From NCBI GenBank assembly GCA_902766855.1, contig CACXFE010000091.1, positions 1-22,852 of the forward strand: a DNA stretch of 22,852 bases, read 5' to 3'. The notes under the pieces are model-generated. The model saw nothing but the letters and a program-made list of their open reading frames with translations. It did not search any database and was not told where the DNA came from. A program made the translations under genes and the position numbers. The stretch is from Oscillospiraceae bacterium (GTDB lineage: Bacteria > Bacillota > Clostridia > Oscillospirales > Acutalibacteraceae). Positions 1 to 6,678 of the stretch are shown here, one piece after another; position 1 is the first letter of the stretch; each line of letters begins with the position of its first letter.

Positions 1-21
1 AATGGAGCAATAAGAAAATTG

Positions 22-68
22 ATACCATATTTTGCTTTCTACTTGTAAAGTTGAGCAAAATATGGTAT
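22..68. repeat. 15-bp perfect inverted repeat over a promoter
   Basis: The arms at 22-36 and 54-68 (ATACCATATTTTGCT and its exact complement) are separated by 17 bases. The right arm overlaps the -35 box and spacer of the promoter proposed at 51-79. Arm centres are about 32 bp apart, close to three helical turns, which would suit an operator bound by a dimer. The same sequence could fold as an RNA hairpin ending an upstream gene, but the following T-tract is interrupted. Function is inferred. Confidence 0.6.
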
Positions 69-79
69 TATTCTATTAT
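51..79 (+). promoter_or_regulatory. Candidate sigma-A promoter for the NusG-domain-II operon
   Basis: TTGAGC at 51-56 and TATTAT at 74-79 are separated by 17 bases. Transcription would begin near 86, shortly before the ribosome binding site (GGGGTGA, about 94-100). It overlaps the right arm of the inverted repeat at 22-68. Confidence 0.5.
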
Positions 80-106
80 ATTAAAAATGCACCGGGGTGA
101 TAAACG

Positions 107-424
107 GTGTTCAAAAAAGGGGATAGCGCCGTTGCGGGTTTCCTGATCGTTGCCGTTTTGGTTTCGGCGGTGGCGGTGTTTCATTTTGCAGCAGCCGGGC
201 GCACGGTGGTGATCCGCCGGGATGAAGAAATTTTGTACGAAGGCTCGCTGTATGAAAATAAGGAAATTCAAATGGAAGGCAATACGGCGGTGATCGAAAG
301 CGGCACCGTGCGGATGCGGTGGGCGGATTGCAAAAATCAAATCTGCGTGCGGCATCCCGCCATCAGCAAAAGAGGCGAAACCATCATTTGCCTGCCGCAT
401 CGGATCGTGGTGGAAATCAGGTGA
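107..424 (+). CDS. NusG domain II-containing membrane-anchored protein
   Basis: This is a 105-residue protein starting at GTG, with GGGGTGA six bases upstream. Residues 8-29 form one hydrophobic N-terminal segment, so the remainder probably lies outside the membrane. The C-terminal part has the hallmark of the small NusG-domain-II family (formerly DUF1312): C75 and C80 in a CKNQICVRHP motif, then C95 in IICLPHRIVVEI. It is not the transcription factor NusG. The family commonly sits beside a Gx-transporter gene, as here with a three-base gap, and related pairs (EetA/EetB) occur in flavin-based extracellular electron transfer loci. No ApbE or NADH dehydrogenase gene is visible, so the electron-transfer link is only inferred. 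Confidence 0.88.
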   Translation: MFKKGDSAVAGFLIVAVLVSAVAVFHFAAAGRTVVIRRDEEILYEGSLYENKEIQMEGNTAVIESGTVRMRWADCKNQICVRHPAISKRGETIICLPHRIVVEIR

Positions 425-427
425 AAT

Positions 428-907
428 ATGGCTAAAAAAGTGGCGCTGTACGGGCTTCTCGCTTCGATTTGCCTGGTACTCGGTTTTGTGGAAAGCAATA
501 TTGCCTTTTTCCCCGCAGTGCCCGGCGTAAAACCGGGACTTGCCAATTCGGTGGCATTACTGCTGGTTTTTCGCGGGGATTGGAAAGGCGCTTTTGCCGT
601 CAATATCAGCCGGATTTTGTTATCGACCCTGCTGTTTTCCACCCCGTTTGCCCTGGTTTTTTCTCTCAGCGGCGGGATCGCTTCCTTATCGGTCACGGCA
701 TTGCTGGCAAAATGCAAACACTTTTCCGCCATCGGCTGCGGTATCGCGGGCGCCGCGATACATAACCTCGCGCAATTAACGGCGGCACAGTTCTTTTTCG
801 GCGCCGGGGTGTGGGGCTATCTTCCCTTTTTACTGTTGGCGGCCCTGATCAGCGGCGGGCTGACCGGGGGCATTGCCCACGGCATCATGAAAAAGATGAA
901 TTTTTAA
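428..907 (+). CDS. Gx transporter family membrane protein
   Basis: This is a 159-residue, very hydrophobic protein with about five predicted membrane segments. It carries the family's characteristic early stretch, with GFVESN followed by PGVKPGLAN, and a Gly-rich C-terminal helix pair. The family (Pfam Hpre_diP_synt_I) was long annotated as heptaprenyl diphosphate synthase component I and is now called Gx transporter family; EetB of extracellular electron transfer loci belongs here. It follows the NusG-domain-II gene almost directly, so the two are surely co-transcribed. The substrate cannot be read from the sequence. A partner prenyl synthase (component II) is absent from the window, which argues against the old enzyme name. 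Confidence 0.88.
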   Translation: MAKKVALYGLLASICLVLGFVESNIAFFPAVPGVKPGLANSVALLLVFRGDWKGAFAVNISRILLSTLLFSTPFALVFSLSGGIASLSVTALLAKCKHFSAIGCGIAGAAIHNLAQLTAAQFFFGAGVWGYLPFLLLAALISGGLTGGIAHGIMKKMNF

Positions 908-933
908 CGAACAGGATAGGACAGGTGAACTCA

Positions 934-2778
934 ATGTGCGGTTTTACAGGCTTCACAAATCGAATTAAGGACGACGGAACCGTCCTCGGCAAAATGATGG
1001 ATCGCATTGTGCATCGCGGGCCGGACGCCGCCGGGCAATTTGTTGATCAGGATATTGCGCTGGGCTTTCGAAGATTAAGTATCATTGATCTGGCGGAAGG
1101 CGGGCAGCCGATGTTCAACGAAGATCAATCGCTGGTGCTGGTTTTTAACGGCGAAATCTATAATTTTAAAGATCTGCGGGCGGAATTGGAAGAAAAAGGA
1201 CACACTTTTGCCAACCATTCCGACAGTGAGGTGCTTTTGCACGGTTTCGAAGAATGGGGAGAAGACATGGTTCCCCGGTTGCGCGGGATGTTTGCCTTCG
1301 TGATTTTTGACCGGAAAAACCGTTCCCTCTTCGGGGCGCGCGATCCATTCGGGATCAAGCCGTTTTATTATACTTTCATGGGGGAAAGTTTCCTGTTCGG
1401 ATCGGAGATCAAGTCCTTTCTCGATCACCCCGATTTTCGCAAGGAACTGAATGAAGACGCGCTCGCCCATTACCTTTCCTTCCAGTATTCCCCGACGGAG
1501 GAAACTTTTTTCAAAGGCGTTTATAAACTGCCGCCGGCACATTTTTTTGTTTTGAAAGACGGAGAAATGCAAAAAACACGGTATTTCCGCCCGAATTTCT
1601 CCCCCGAGCAAGGGGTGCTGGAATATTTTGCCGATCTGACCGATCAAACGGTGCGGGAATCGGTGGAAGCACATAAAATCGCCGATGTGGAAGTAGGATC
1701 CTTCCTGTCAAGCGGGATCGATTCCAGTTATATCGCCGAAGCCGCCAAAGTGGATAAAACCTTCACCGTAGGGTTTGAAAGCCCGGATGGCGACCGTTAT
1801 AATGAAATCGGGTATGCCAAAAAATTTGCCGATACCATCGGGGTGGAAAACATTGCCAAGGTGATCACACCCGAAGAATACTGGGGCGCTTTTCCGAAAA
1901 TTCAGTACCACATGGATGAACCGCTGGCCGATCCGGCGGCGATCGCCTTATATTTCGTCAGCAAACTGGCGAGCGAGCATGTGAAAGTTGTCATGTCCGG
2001 CGAAGGGGCGGATGAGTTGTTCGGCGGTTACCGCATTTATCAAGAGCCGATCACATTGACCGCATATGATAAAATCCCCTTCCCGATCCGCCGCGTGATC
2101 GGCCGCCTTTGCGAGCATCTCCCGCAGAAGCACGGCATCAATTATCTGGTGCGCCGCGGCAAAACGATCGAAGAACGCTTTATCGGCAACGCTTCCATTT
2201 TCAGCGTGAAGGAGCGGAACGCCCTGTTAAAGAGTGAAACCGCGAAAAAAGCGGCCACTCCCCGGATGCTGTGCAAAAAGTATTACGACGAAGTGAAAGA
2301 TAAAGACGATATTACCAAGATGCAGTACCTGGATATTCATATGTGGCTGATGGGAGATATTCTGTTGAAAGCGGATAAAACGAGTATGGCCAATTCTTTG
2401 GAATTGCGCGTTCCGTTTTTAGATAAGAAGGTGCTGGAACTGGCACAAACCATTCCGCTGGATTGCCGGGTGAATACCAAAACCACCAAACTGGCTTTGC
2501 GGAAAGCGGCGGAAAAAACCCTGCCCCGCGTGACCGCCGAAAAAGATAAACTGGGTTTCCCGGTCCCGATTCGGGTGTGGTTGAAAGAAGACGGGTATTA
2601 TAACACCGTAAAGCAGGCCTTTTTGAGCGAGGCGGCGGAAACCTTTTTCCACACCGACCAACTGGTGCAGTTGTTGGACGCGCACCGTGCCGGAAAAGCC
2701 GATTACAGCCGCAAAATATGGACGGTGTATACCTTCCTTGTGTGGTATCGGCAGTTTTTCGAAACGCAAAATGCATAA
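934..2778 (+). CDS. asnB: Asparagine synthase (glutamine-hydrolysing), AsnB type
   Basis: This 614-residue enzyme converts aspartate, glutamine and ATP to asparagine in the cytoplasm. The start at ATG 934 is chosen because Cys must follow Met as the N-terminal nucleophile (MCGFTGF) and AGGTGA lies five bases upstream; the frame is open further upstream but lacks this feature. The N-terminal glutaminase domain shows HRGPD near residue 28 and FNGEIYN at 71-77. The synthetase domain shows the pyrophosphate loop SSGIDSS at 259-265 and SGEGADELFGGY at 355-366. Length is normal for the family. It starts 26 bases after the transporter gene and ends just before a strong hairpin, so it is probably the last gene of this operon. 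Confidence 0.95.
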   Translation: MCGFTGFTNRIKDDGTVLGKMMDRIVHRGPDAAGQFVDQDIALGFRRLSIIDLAEGGQPMFNEDQSLVLVFNGEIYNFKDLRAELEEKGHTFANHSDSEVLLHGFEEWGEDMVPRLRGMFAFVIFDRKNRSLFGARDPFGIKPFYYTFMGESFLFGSEIKSFLDHPDFRKELNEDALAHYLSFQYSPTEETFFKGVYKLPPAHFFVLKDGEMQKTRYFRPNFSPEQGVLEYFADLTDQTVRESVEAHKIADVEVGSFLSSGIDSSYIAEAAKVDKTFTVGFESPDGDRYNEIGYAKKFADTIGVENIAKVITPEEYWGAFPKIQYHMDEPLADPAAIALYFVSKLASEHVKVVMSGEGADELFGGYRIYQEPITLTAYDKIPFPIRRVIGRLCEHLPQKHGINYLVRRGKTIEERFIGNASIFSVKERNALLKSETAKKAATPRMLCKKYYDEVKDKDDITKMQYLDIHMWLMGDILLKADKTSMANSLELRVPFLDKKVLELAQTIPLDCRVNTKTTKLALRKAAEKTLPRVTAEKDKLGFPVPIRVWLKEDGYYNTVKQAFLSEAAETFFHTDQLVQLLDAHRAGKADYSRKIWTVYTFLVWYRQFFETQNA

Positions 2779-2786
2779 AAGGAAGT

Positions 2787-2816
2787 TTAGCGGCAAGGAG
2801 TGATCCTTGCCGCTAA
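2787..2816 (+). terminator. Hairpin terminator after asnB
   Basis: A perfect 13-bp stem (TTAGCGGCAAGGA at 2787-2799 with its complement at 2804-2816) closes a GTGA tetraloop. It begins eight bases after the asnB stop. The downstream T-run is short (TTCTATGT), so termination may be partial. The last bases of the stem overlap the left copy of the island-flanking direct repeat. Confidence 0.75.
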
Positions 2817-2821
2817 TTCTA
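2812..2821 (+). repeat. Left copy of 10-bp direct repeat GCTAATTCTA
   Basis: This matches 6464-6473 exactly. The two copies bracket the HTH pseudogene and the helicase gene and lie at the left AT-content boundary. It could be a target-site duplication or attachment core, but a 10-bp match can arise by chance in AT-rich DNA. Confidence 0.4.
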
Positions 2822-2861
2822 TGTCAAAACTCTAAAACCTATACCAATCAACTTTAACATA

Positions 2862-2890
2862 TTGCATCCTGCCTTGTTTTTTGATATACT
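2862..2890 (+). promoter_or_regulatory. Candidate promoter of the helicase island
   Basis: TTGCAT at 2862-2867 and TATACT at 2885-2890 have a 17-base spacer. It lies just upstream of the broken HTH gene and would drive that gene and the helicase. The rest of 2822-2923 is AT-rich and holds nothing else I recognise. Confidence 0.5.
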
Positions 2891-2923
2891 ATAAAAGTAG
2901 CAAATTAACACTTTTAATTTGAA

Positions 2924-3117
2924 ATGTCAGAATTGTAGAAATAATTAACAGATGGTATTCCTTAAAAAGAATATACAAATATCTTGGCATAAGCAGAAAT
3001 ACGGTTTTCAAGTGGATCGATCATTAAAATTTGTCTGCACATAAAACGGGCAAACAATGGAAATTCAAAATTGATGAAGTTGATAACCAGATTAAACCCG
3101 ATGCTTTTGCCGACTAG
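2924..3117 (+). pseudogene. Broken excisionase/MerR-type HTH DNA-binding protein
   Basis: The frame from 2950 to 3117 reads as a small helix-turn-helix protein of the excisionase-like family: WYSLKRIYKYLGISRNTVFK, then WIDH, a TAA stop at 3025-3027, then NLSAHKTGKQWKFKIDEVD, ending at TAG 3115. Intact relatives have Lys or a similar residue at the stop position (WIxxKxLPAHKVGKxWKF), so one base change from AAA would explain it. No normal start exists in this frame; an ATG at 2924 (MSEL) is in another frame and soon hits TAG, suggesting a second lesion. Relatives often sit beside defence or mobile-element genes as small regulators. The 3' end lies 16 bases before the helicase start. Identity is by remembered family pattern; decay is visible directly. 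Confidence 0.72.
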
Positions 3118-3133
3118 CAAGAAAGGCATATAT

Positions 3134-6100
3134 ATGGGATTGTTTTCTAAAGTTTTTAAAAAGAAAGAAACGATAGCAAATAGCATCACGGATAATATGT
3201 CATTTGAAAGCCCCGAATGTCAAGACTTGTGGAACTTAAAGGTTTATATGGATACCATATTATCACAAAACCGCTATATTGCAAAAAGTGAATATCGTGC
3301 AAAGTTACTTGACGGAAAGAAAACTGTTGAGTATTTTGGTGTGCTTCAAAACAGTCAATTGTTAAATGCTTTTTGCAAAAACAATGGTTTCTCGCTTTCT
3401 GTTGTTGAAGGGGCATTATTAAAATACATAAATTTCGAAGCCCTTATAGACGAACATAATGAGTCTTTTGTTCGCCGTGCGATGAACGAAGAACAACGCT
3501 ATTTAGATAATATTCTTCGTGAGGTCGATCCCCAAATTAAATTGGATGATGATCAACGCCGTGTTATTCTGACAGACGAAGATTATTGTCTTGTTATTGC
3601 TGGCGCAGGTGCGGGCAAAACCACTACTGTTGCGGCAAAAGTTAAATATTTGGTTGAGAAAAAAGGTATAGAACCTTCTCAAATACTTGTTGTATCTTTC
3701 ACTAATAAGGCTGTTCAAGAACTTCAGGATAAACTGAATCGAGATTTAGCGATAGATTGTCCTATTGCCACTTTTCATTCAACCGGAAATGCTATATTGA
3801 GAAAGCAGTCATCGGAAAAACTTAATATCGTTGATTCTTCCAAGCTGTATTTTGTTTTACAGGATTATTTCAAAAGTTCCATATTGAAGAACGAAAGTCT
3901 TGTAAATAACTTGATAATGTTTTTTGCTTCGTACTTTGATGCTCCGTATGAAGGTGAAAACATCAATAGTTTCTTTAATAAAATTGCAAAGTCGAATTTT
4001 GCTACAATGCGAAGCGATCTCAACGAGTTCAAACAACAAGTTATTGATATTCGTACAAAAAAATCTGTTACAATTCAAAGTGAAGTAATGCGTTCCTATC
4101 AAGAGGTGGAAATTGCAAACTTCTTGTATTTGAATAACATCGACTATGAATATGAGCCAATGTATAAGTATGATATTCTTTTTTCAAAAAAGCCCTATAC
4201 TCCTGACTTTATTATTCGGCAAGGCGATAAAGTTGCATATATTGAACATTTCGGCATTACGCAAGATGGTAAAAACGATCGCTTTAGCGACGATCAGCTT
4301 GAAGCCTACAAAAAAGCTATAAATGATAAAATCAACCTACACAGGCAGCACGGTACAAAACTTATATATACCTTTTCGCAGTATTCTGATCGTAGATCTC
4401 TCTTGGAACATTTGCAAGAAGAACTGGAAAATAACGGTTTTGAGTTGCATCACCGTTCCAACAAAGAGGTAATGGAAAAACTTGTATCCACCGAAGAAAA
4501 CCGTTACATAAGAAAACTTGTCAATCTGATATGTCGCTTTATTACAAACTTCAAAACAAATGGCTTTACCGCGGATGACTTTAGCCGTATGTACCATTCT
4601 ACTCAAAATGTGCGTACAAGACTTTTCTTGGATATTTGCAACGATTGTTATTTGGAATATGAGCGCTATTTAAAAGAAAACAATGCCGTTGACTTTGAGG
4701 ATATGATAAACGAATCTGCACGGGTTCTCCGAGAAATCAAAGAAATGAAAAAGAAACTGGATTTCAAATATATTATCGTAGATGAATATCAAGATATTTC
4801 TCGACAAAGATTTGACTTGGTAACAGCCTTATCGGAAGTTACCGATGCTAAAATAATTGCCGTTGGCGATGATTGGCAATCAATTTATGCATTTAGCGGG
4901 TCCGACATAACACTTTTTACGAAGTTTGAAGAGAAAATGGGATATGCCAAACTTTTGAAAATAGTAAAGACCTACCGTAACTCACAAGAAGTAATTGATA
5001 TTGCAGGCAACTTCATTCAGAAAAACGAAGCACAAATTACAAAAGAATTGAAGTCTCCTAAAAACATCATTGATCCTGTTATTATTTACACTTATGATGG
5101 TAGTCGCAAAAAACCGAATGCCGATAATAAAAGCGGTGCAAATTACGCATTTGCACACGCTGTCGAAGTTGCTCTCGAACAAATTATTGAATTTAATAAA
5201 AAGGAAGGAAAATCCGAAGATTCTTCTATACTATTGCTTGGTAGATTTGGATTTGACGGCGATAATTTAGAAAAATCCGGTTTGTTTGAATACATTGATC
5301 GAGGAAGTAAACTTAAAAGTGTAAAATTTCCGAAACTTAACATCACATTTATGACCGCTCATGCCTCTAAAGGCTTGGGATACGATAATGTTATTGTTGT
5401 AAATGGACGCAATGAAACATACGGTTTTCCTTCGAAAATAGAGGACGATCCTGTTCTCGCATTTGTAATCAAGAGCGATCGTTCCATTGATTATGCGGAA
5501 GAACGCCGCTTGTTTTATGTTGCAATGACGAGAACTAAAAACCGTGTTTATTTTATAGCACCCGAACAAAACCCGTCTGAGTTCTTGCTTGAAATAAAAC
5601 GAGATTACAAGAATGTAGTTCTTCGTGGTGATTGGAGCGAAGAACCGCCGCAAAATAATATCGCAAAGAAAACTTGTCCCATCTGCGGCTATCCTATGCA
5701 ATTCCGCTATAAGCACGCATACGGTCTGCGTTTGCACATTTGTACAAATGAACCAGAAGTGTGTGGATTTATGACCAATGAGTATAAAGCGGGAAAACTC
5801 TCTATTTTGAAATGCGACCAGTGCAGAGATGGCTATCTTATTGTTAAACCGGGAAAAGAAAATAATTATTTCCTTGGTTGCACCAATTATAAAAAAGATG
5901 GTACTGGATGCGGGAAATTCATAGCGCCAAAATTGTATTATGAAATGTTCAAGATCGATCCTGATCCCGCACCTGCAAAAGAATTTCCTGCTACAATATC
6001 TAAAGTATCGGCACAAACTCAAGTTGTAAAATCTCAACCTCGTCACGAAAAAAGCGAGGTAATTAAGCGAGCAAACATTAAAGCGGTTATATTCGAAGAA

Positions 6101-6442
6101 AACGATTTGAATGATGTTGTTTATACCGTTTTGCAATGTCTCTCTCATATTAGTGAAAAGCGGTATTATGGCATAAATGTTTTAGCAGATGTACTTCGCG
6201 GTGCAAACAGCAAGCGTATCACAGATGCCAAATTGGACAAGTTGCCGGAGTACGAAAAGCTAAAAAGAGTTCGTCGTGATGATTTAATCACCATTATAGA
6301 ATGGCTGATTGAAAACCATTTTATATTGAAAACAAAACATCCTACATATCCGGTGCTTCACCCAACTTATGAGGGCATGCATTATGATGAAACTATCACG
6401 GCCAATAAACTTAAAAAGCTTTTTGAAAGATTAAATTCTTAA
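3134..6442 (+). CDS. Helicase-IV-like UvrD helicase with nuclease-like insertion, zinc fingers and RQC domain
   Basis: This 1102-residue protein starts at ATG 3134, with GAAAGG seven bases upstream; an earlier in-frame ATG would overlap the HTH remnant and lacks a site. The superfamily 1A core shows Walker A GAGAGKT (157-163), DEYQD (550-554), GDDWQSIY (578-585), TYRNS (613-617), HASKGLGYDNVIV (743-755) and EERRLFYVAMTRTKNRVY (789-806), closest to helicase IV. Between motifs Ia and II an insertion carries E(V)EIANFL near 325, TPDF (356-359) and YIEHFGI (about 369-375), resembling a PD-(D/E)XK nuclease with His where Lys is usual. C-terminal C4 zinc fingers follow (C848/851/870/877 and C894/897/916/926), then a RecQ-type RQC winged helix (about 991-1084). 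AT-rich codon use contrasts sharply with both flanks, suggesting transfer. The role is probably DNA processing or phage defence (inference). Confidence 0.9.
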   Translation: MGLFSKVFKKKETIANSITDNMSFESPECQDLWNLKVYMDTILSQNRYIAKSEYRAKLLDGKKTVEYFGVLQNSQLLNAFCKNNGFSLSVVEGALLKYINFEALIDEHNESFVRRAMNEEQRYLDNILREVDPQIKLDDDQRRVILTDEDYCLVIAGAGAGKTTTVAAKVKYLVEKKGIEPSQILVVSFTNKAVQELQDKLNRDLAIDCPIATFHSTGNAILRKQSSEKLNIVDSSKLYFVLQDYFKSSILKNESLVNNLIMFFASYFDAPYEGENINSFFNKIAKSNFATMRSDLNEFKQQVIDIRTKKSVTIQSEVMRSYQEVEIANFLYLNNIDYEYEPMYKYDILFSKKPYTPDFIIRQGDKVAYIEHFGITQDGKNDRFSDDQLEAYKKAINDKINLHRQHGTKLIYTFSQYSDRRSLLEHLQEELENNGFELHHRSNKEVMEKLVSTEENRYIRKLVNLICRFITNFKTNGFTADDFSRMYHSTQNVRTRLFLDICNDCYLEYERYLKENNAVDFEDMINESARVLREIKEMKKKLDFKYIIVDEYQDISRQRFDLVTALSEVTDAKIIAVGDDWQSIYAFSGSDITLFTKFEEKMGYAKLLKIVKTYRNSQEVIDIAGNFIQKNEAQITKELKSPKNIIDPVIIYTYDGSRKKPNADNKSGANYAFAHAVEVALEQIIEFNKKEGKSEDSSILLLGRFGFDGDNLEKSGLFEYIDRGSKLKSVKFPKLNITFMTAHASKGLGYDNVIVVNGRNETYGFPSKIEDDPVLAFVIKSDRSIDYAEERRLFYVAMTRTKNRVYFIAPEQNPSEFLLEIKRDYKNVVLRGDWSEEPPQNNIAKKTCPICGYPMQFRYKHAYGLRLHICTNEPEVCGFMTNEYKAGKLSILKCDQCRDGYLIVKPGKENNYFLGCTNYKKDGTGCGKFIAPKLYYEMFKIDPDPAPAKEFPATISKVSAQTQVVKSQPRHEKSEVIKRANIKAVIFEENDLNDVVYTVLQCLSHISEKRYYGINVLADVLRGANSKRITDAKLDKLPEYEKLKRVRRDDLITIIEWLIENHFILKTKHPTYPVLHPTYEGMHYDETITANKLKKLFERLNS

Positions 6443-6445
6443 TAG

Positions 6446-6574
6446 GTCAGGAAATGCTATCTGGCTAATTCTAAAGGCTTAATACCTGCTGATATAATCA
6501 ACAAAATCAGATCAAAAAACGATATTGTTAATTATATCTCATCAAAACAACTACAACCAGAGGGGATTACATGA
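6446..6574 (+). pseudogene. Possible 3' remnant of an unrecognised gene
   Basis: An open frame without a usable start runs 42 codons from just after a TAG at 6443 to TGA at 6572. Its product includes ANSKGLIPADIINKIRSKND and ends QLQPEGIT. The composition resembles real protein from an AT-rich genome, and the TGA overlaps an ATG preceded by AGAGGGG, as in a translationally coupled pair. I do not recognise the family. It may be the tail of a deleted island gene; chance is possible at this length. Confidence 0.3.
6464..6473 (+). repeat. Right copy of 10-bp direct repeat GCTAATTCTA
   Basis: Identical to 2812-2821. It lies 21 bases after the helicase stop. See the left copy for interpretation. 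Confidence 0.4.
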
Positions 6575-6678
6575 CGGCTAAAAATTTAATCTACCACATT
6601 TCACACCCGAAAGCAATCTTTTTTAAACACCCCGCGGAGAGCGCGCGCCGCTCCCCACGGGGTGCTTTTACAGTGTGA
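6571..6678 (+). pseudogene. Truncated start of a coupled ORF, running into the terminator
   Basis: ATG 6571 overlaps the preceding stop as ATGA and has AGAGGGG a few bases upstream, a convincing translation start. The frame gives MTAKNLIYHISHPKAIFF and then passes into the GC-rich terminator hairpin, ending at TGA 6676 after 35 codons. The last half is therefore unlikely to be native coding sequence. It reads best as the 5' stub of an island gene cut off at the right junction, near 6620. Confidence 0.3.
6628..6664. terminator. Bidirectional hairpin terminator between helicase island and beta-propeller gene
   Basis: A GC-rich stem pairs 6628-6643 (beginning CACCCCG) with 6649-6664 (ending CGGGGTG), with two mismatches and a five-base loop. 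On the + strand it is followed by CTTTTA; on the - strand by TTTAAAAAAG. It ends the beta-propeller transcript, whose stop is four bases away, and can also stop transcription from the island. Confidence 0.75.

Noticed and set aside
811..933. Upstream extension of asnB
   Set aside because: The N-terminal Cys of the glutaminase domain must follow the start Met, which fixes ATG 934.
3249..3262. GATACCATATT shared between the helicase gene and the left arm of the 22-36 repeat
   Set aside because: An 11-base AT-rich match without symmetry inside a coding region; treated as chance.
5267..6148. 293-codon open frame on the - strand within the helicase gene
   Set aside because: It is opposite the helicase C-terminal motifs and zinc fingers; the Cys/Phe/Ile-rich product shows no domain.
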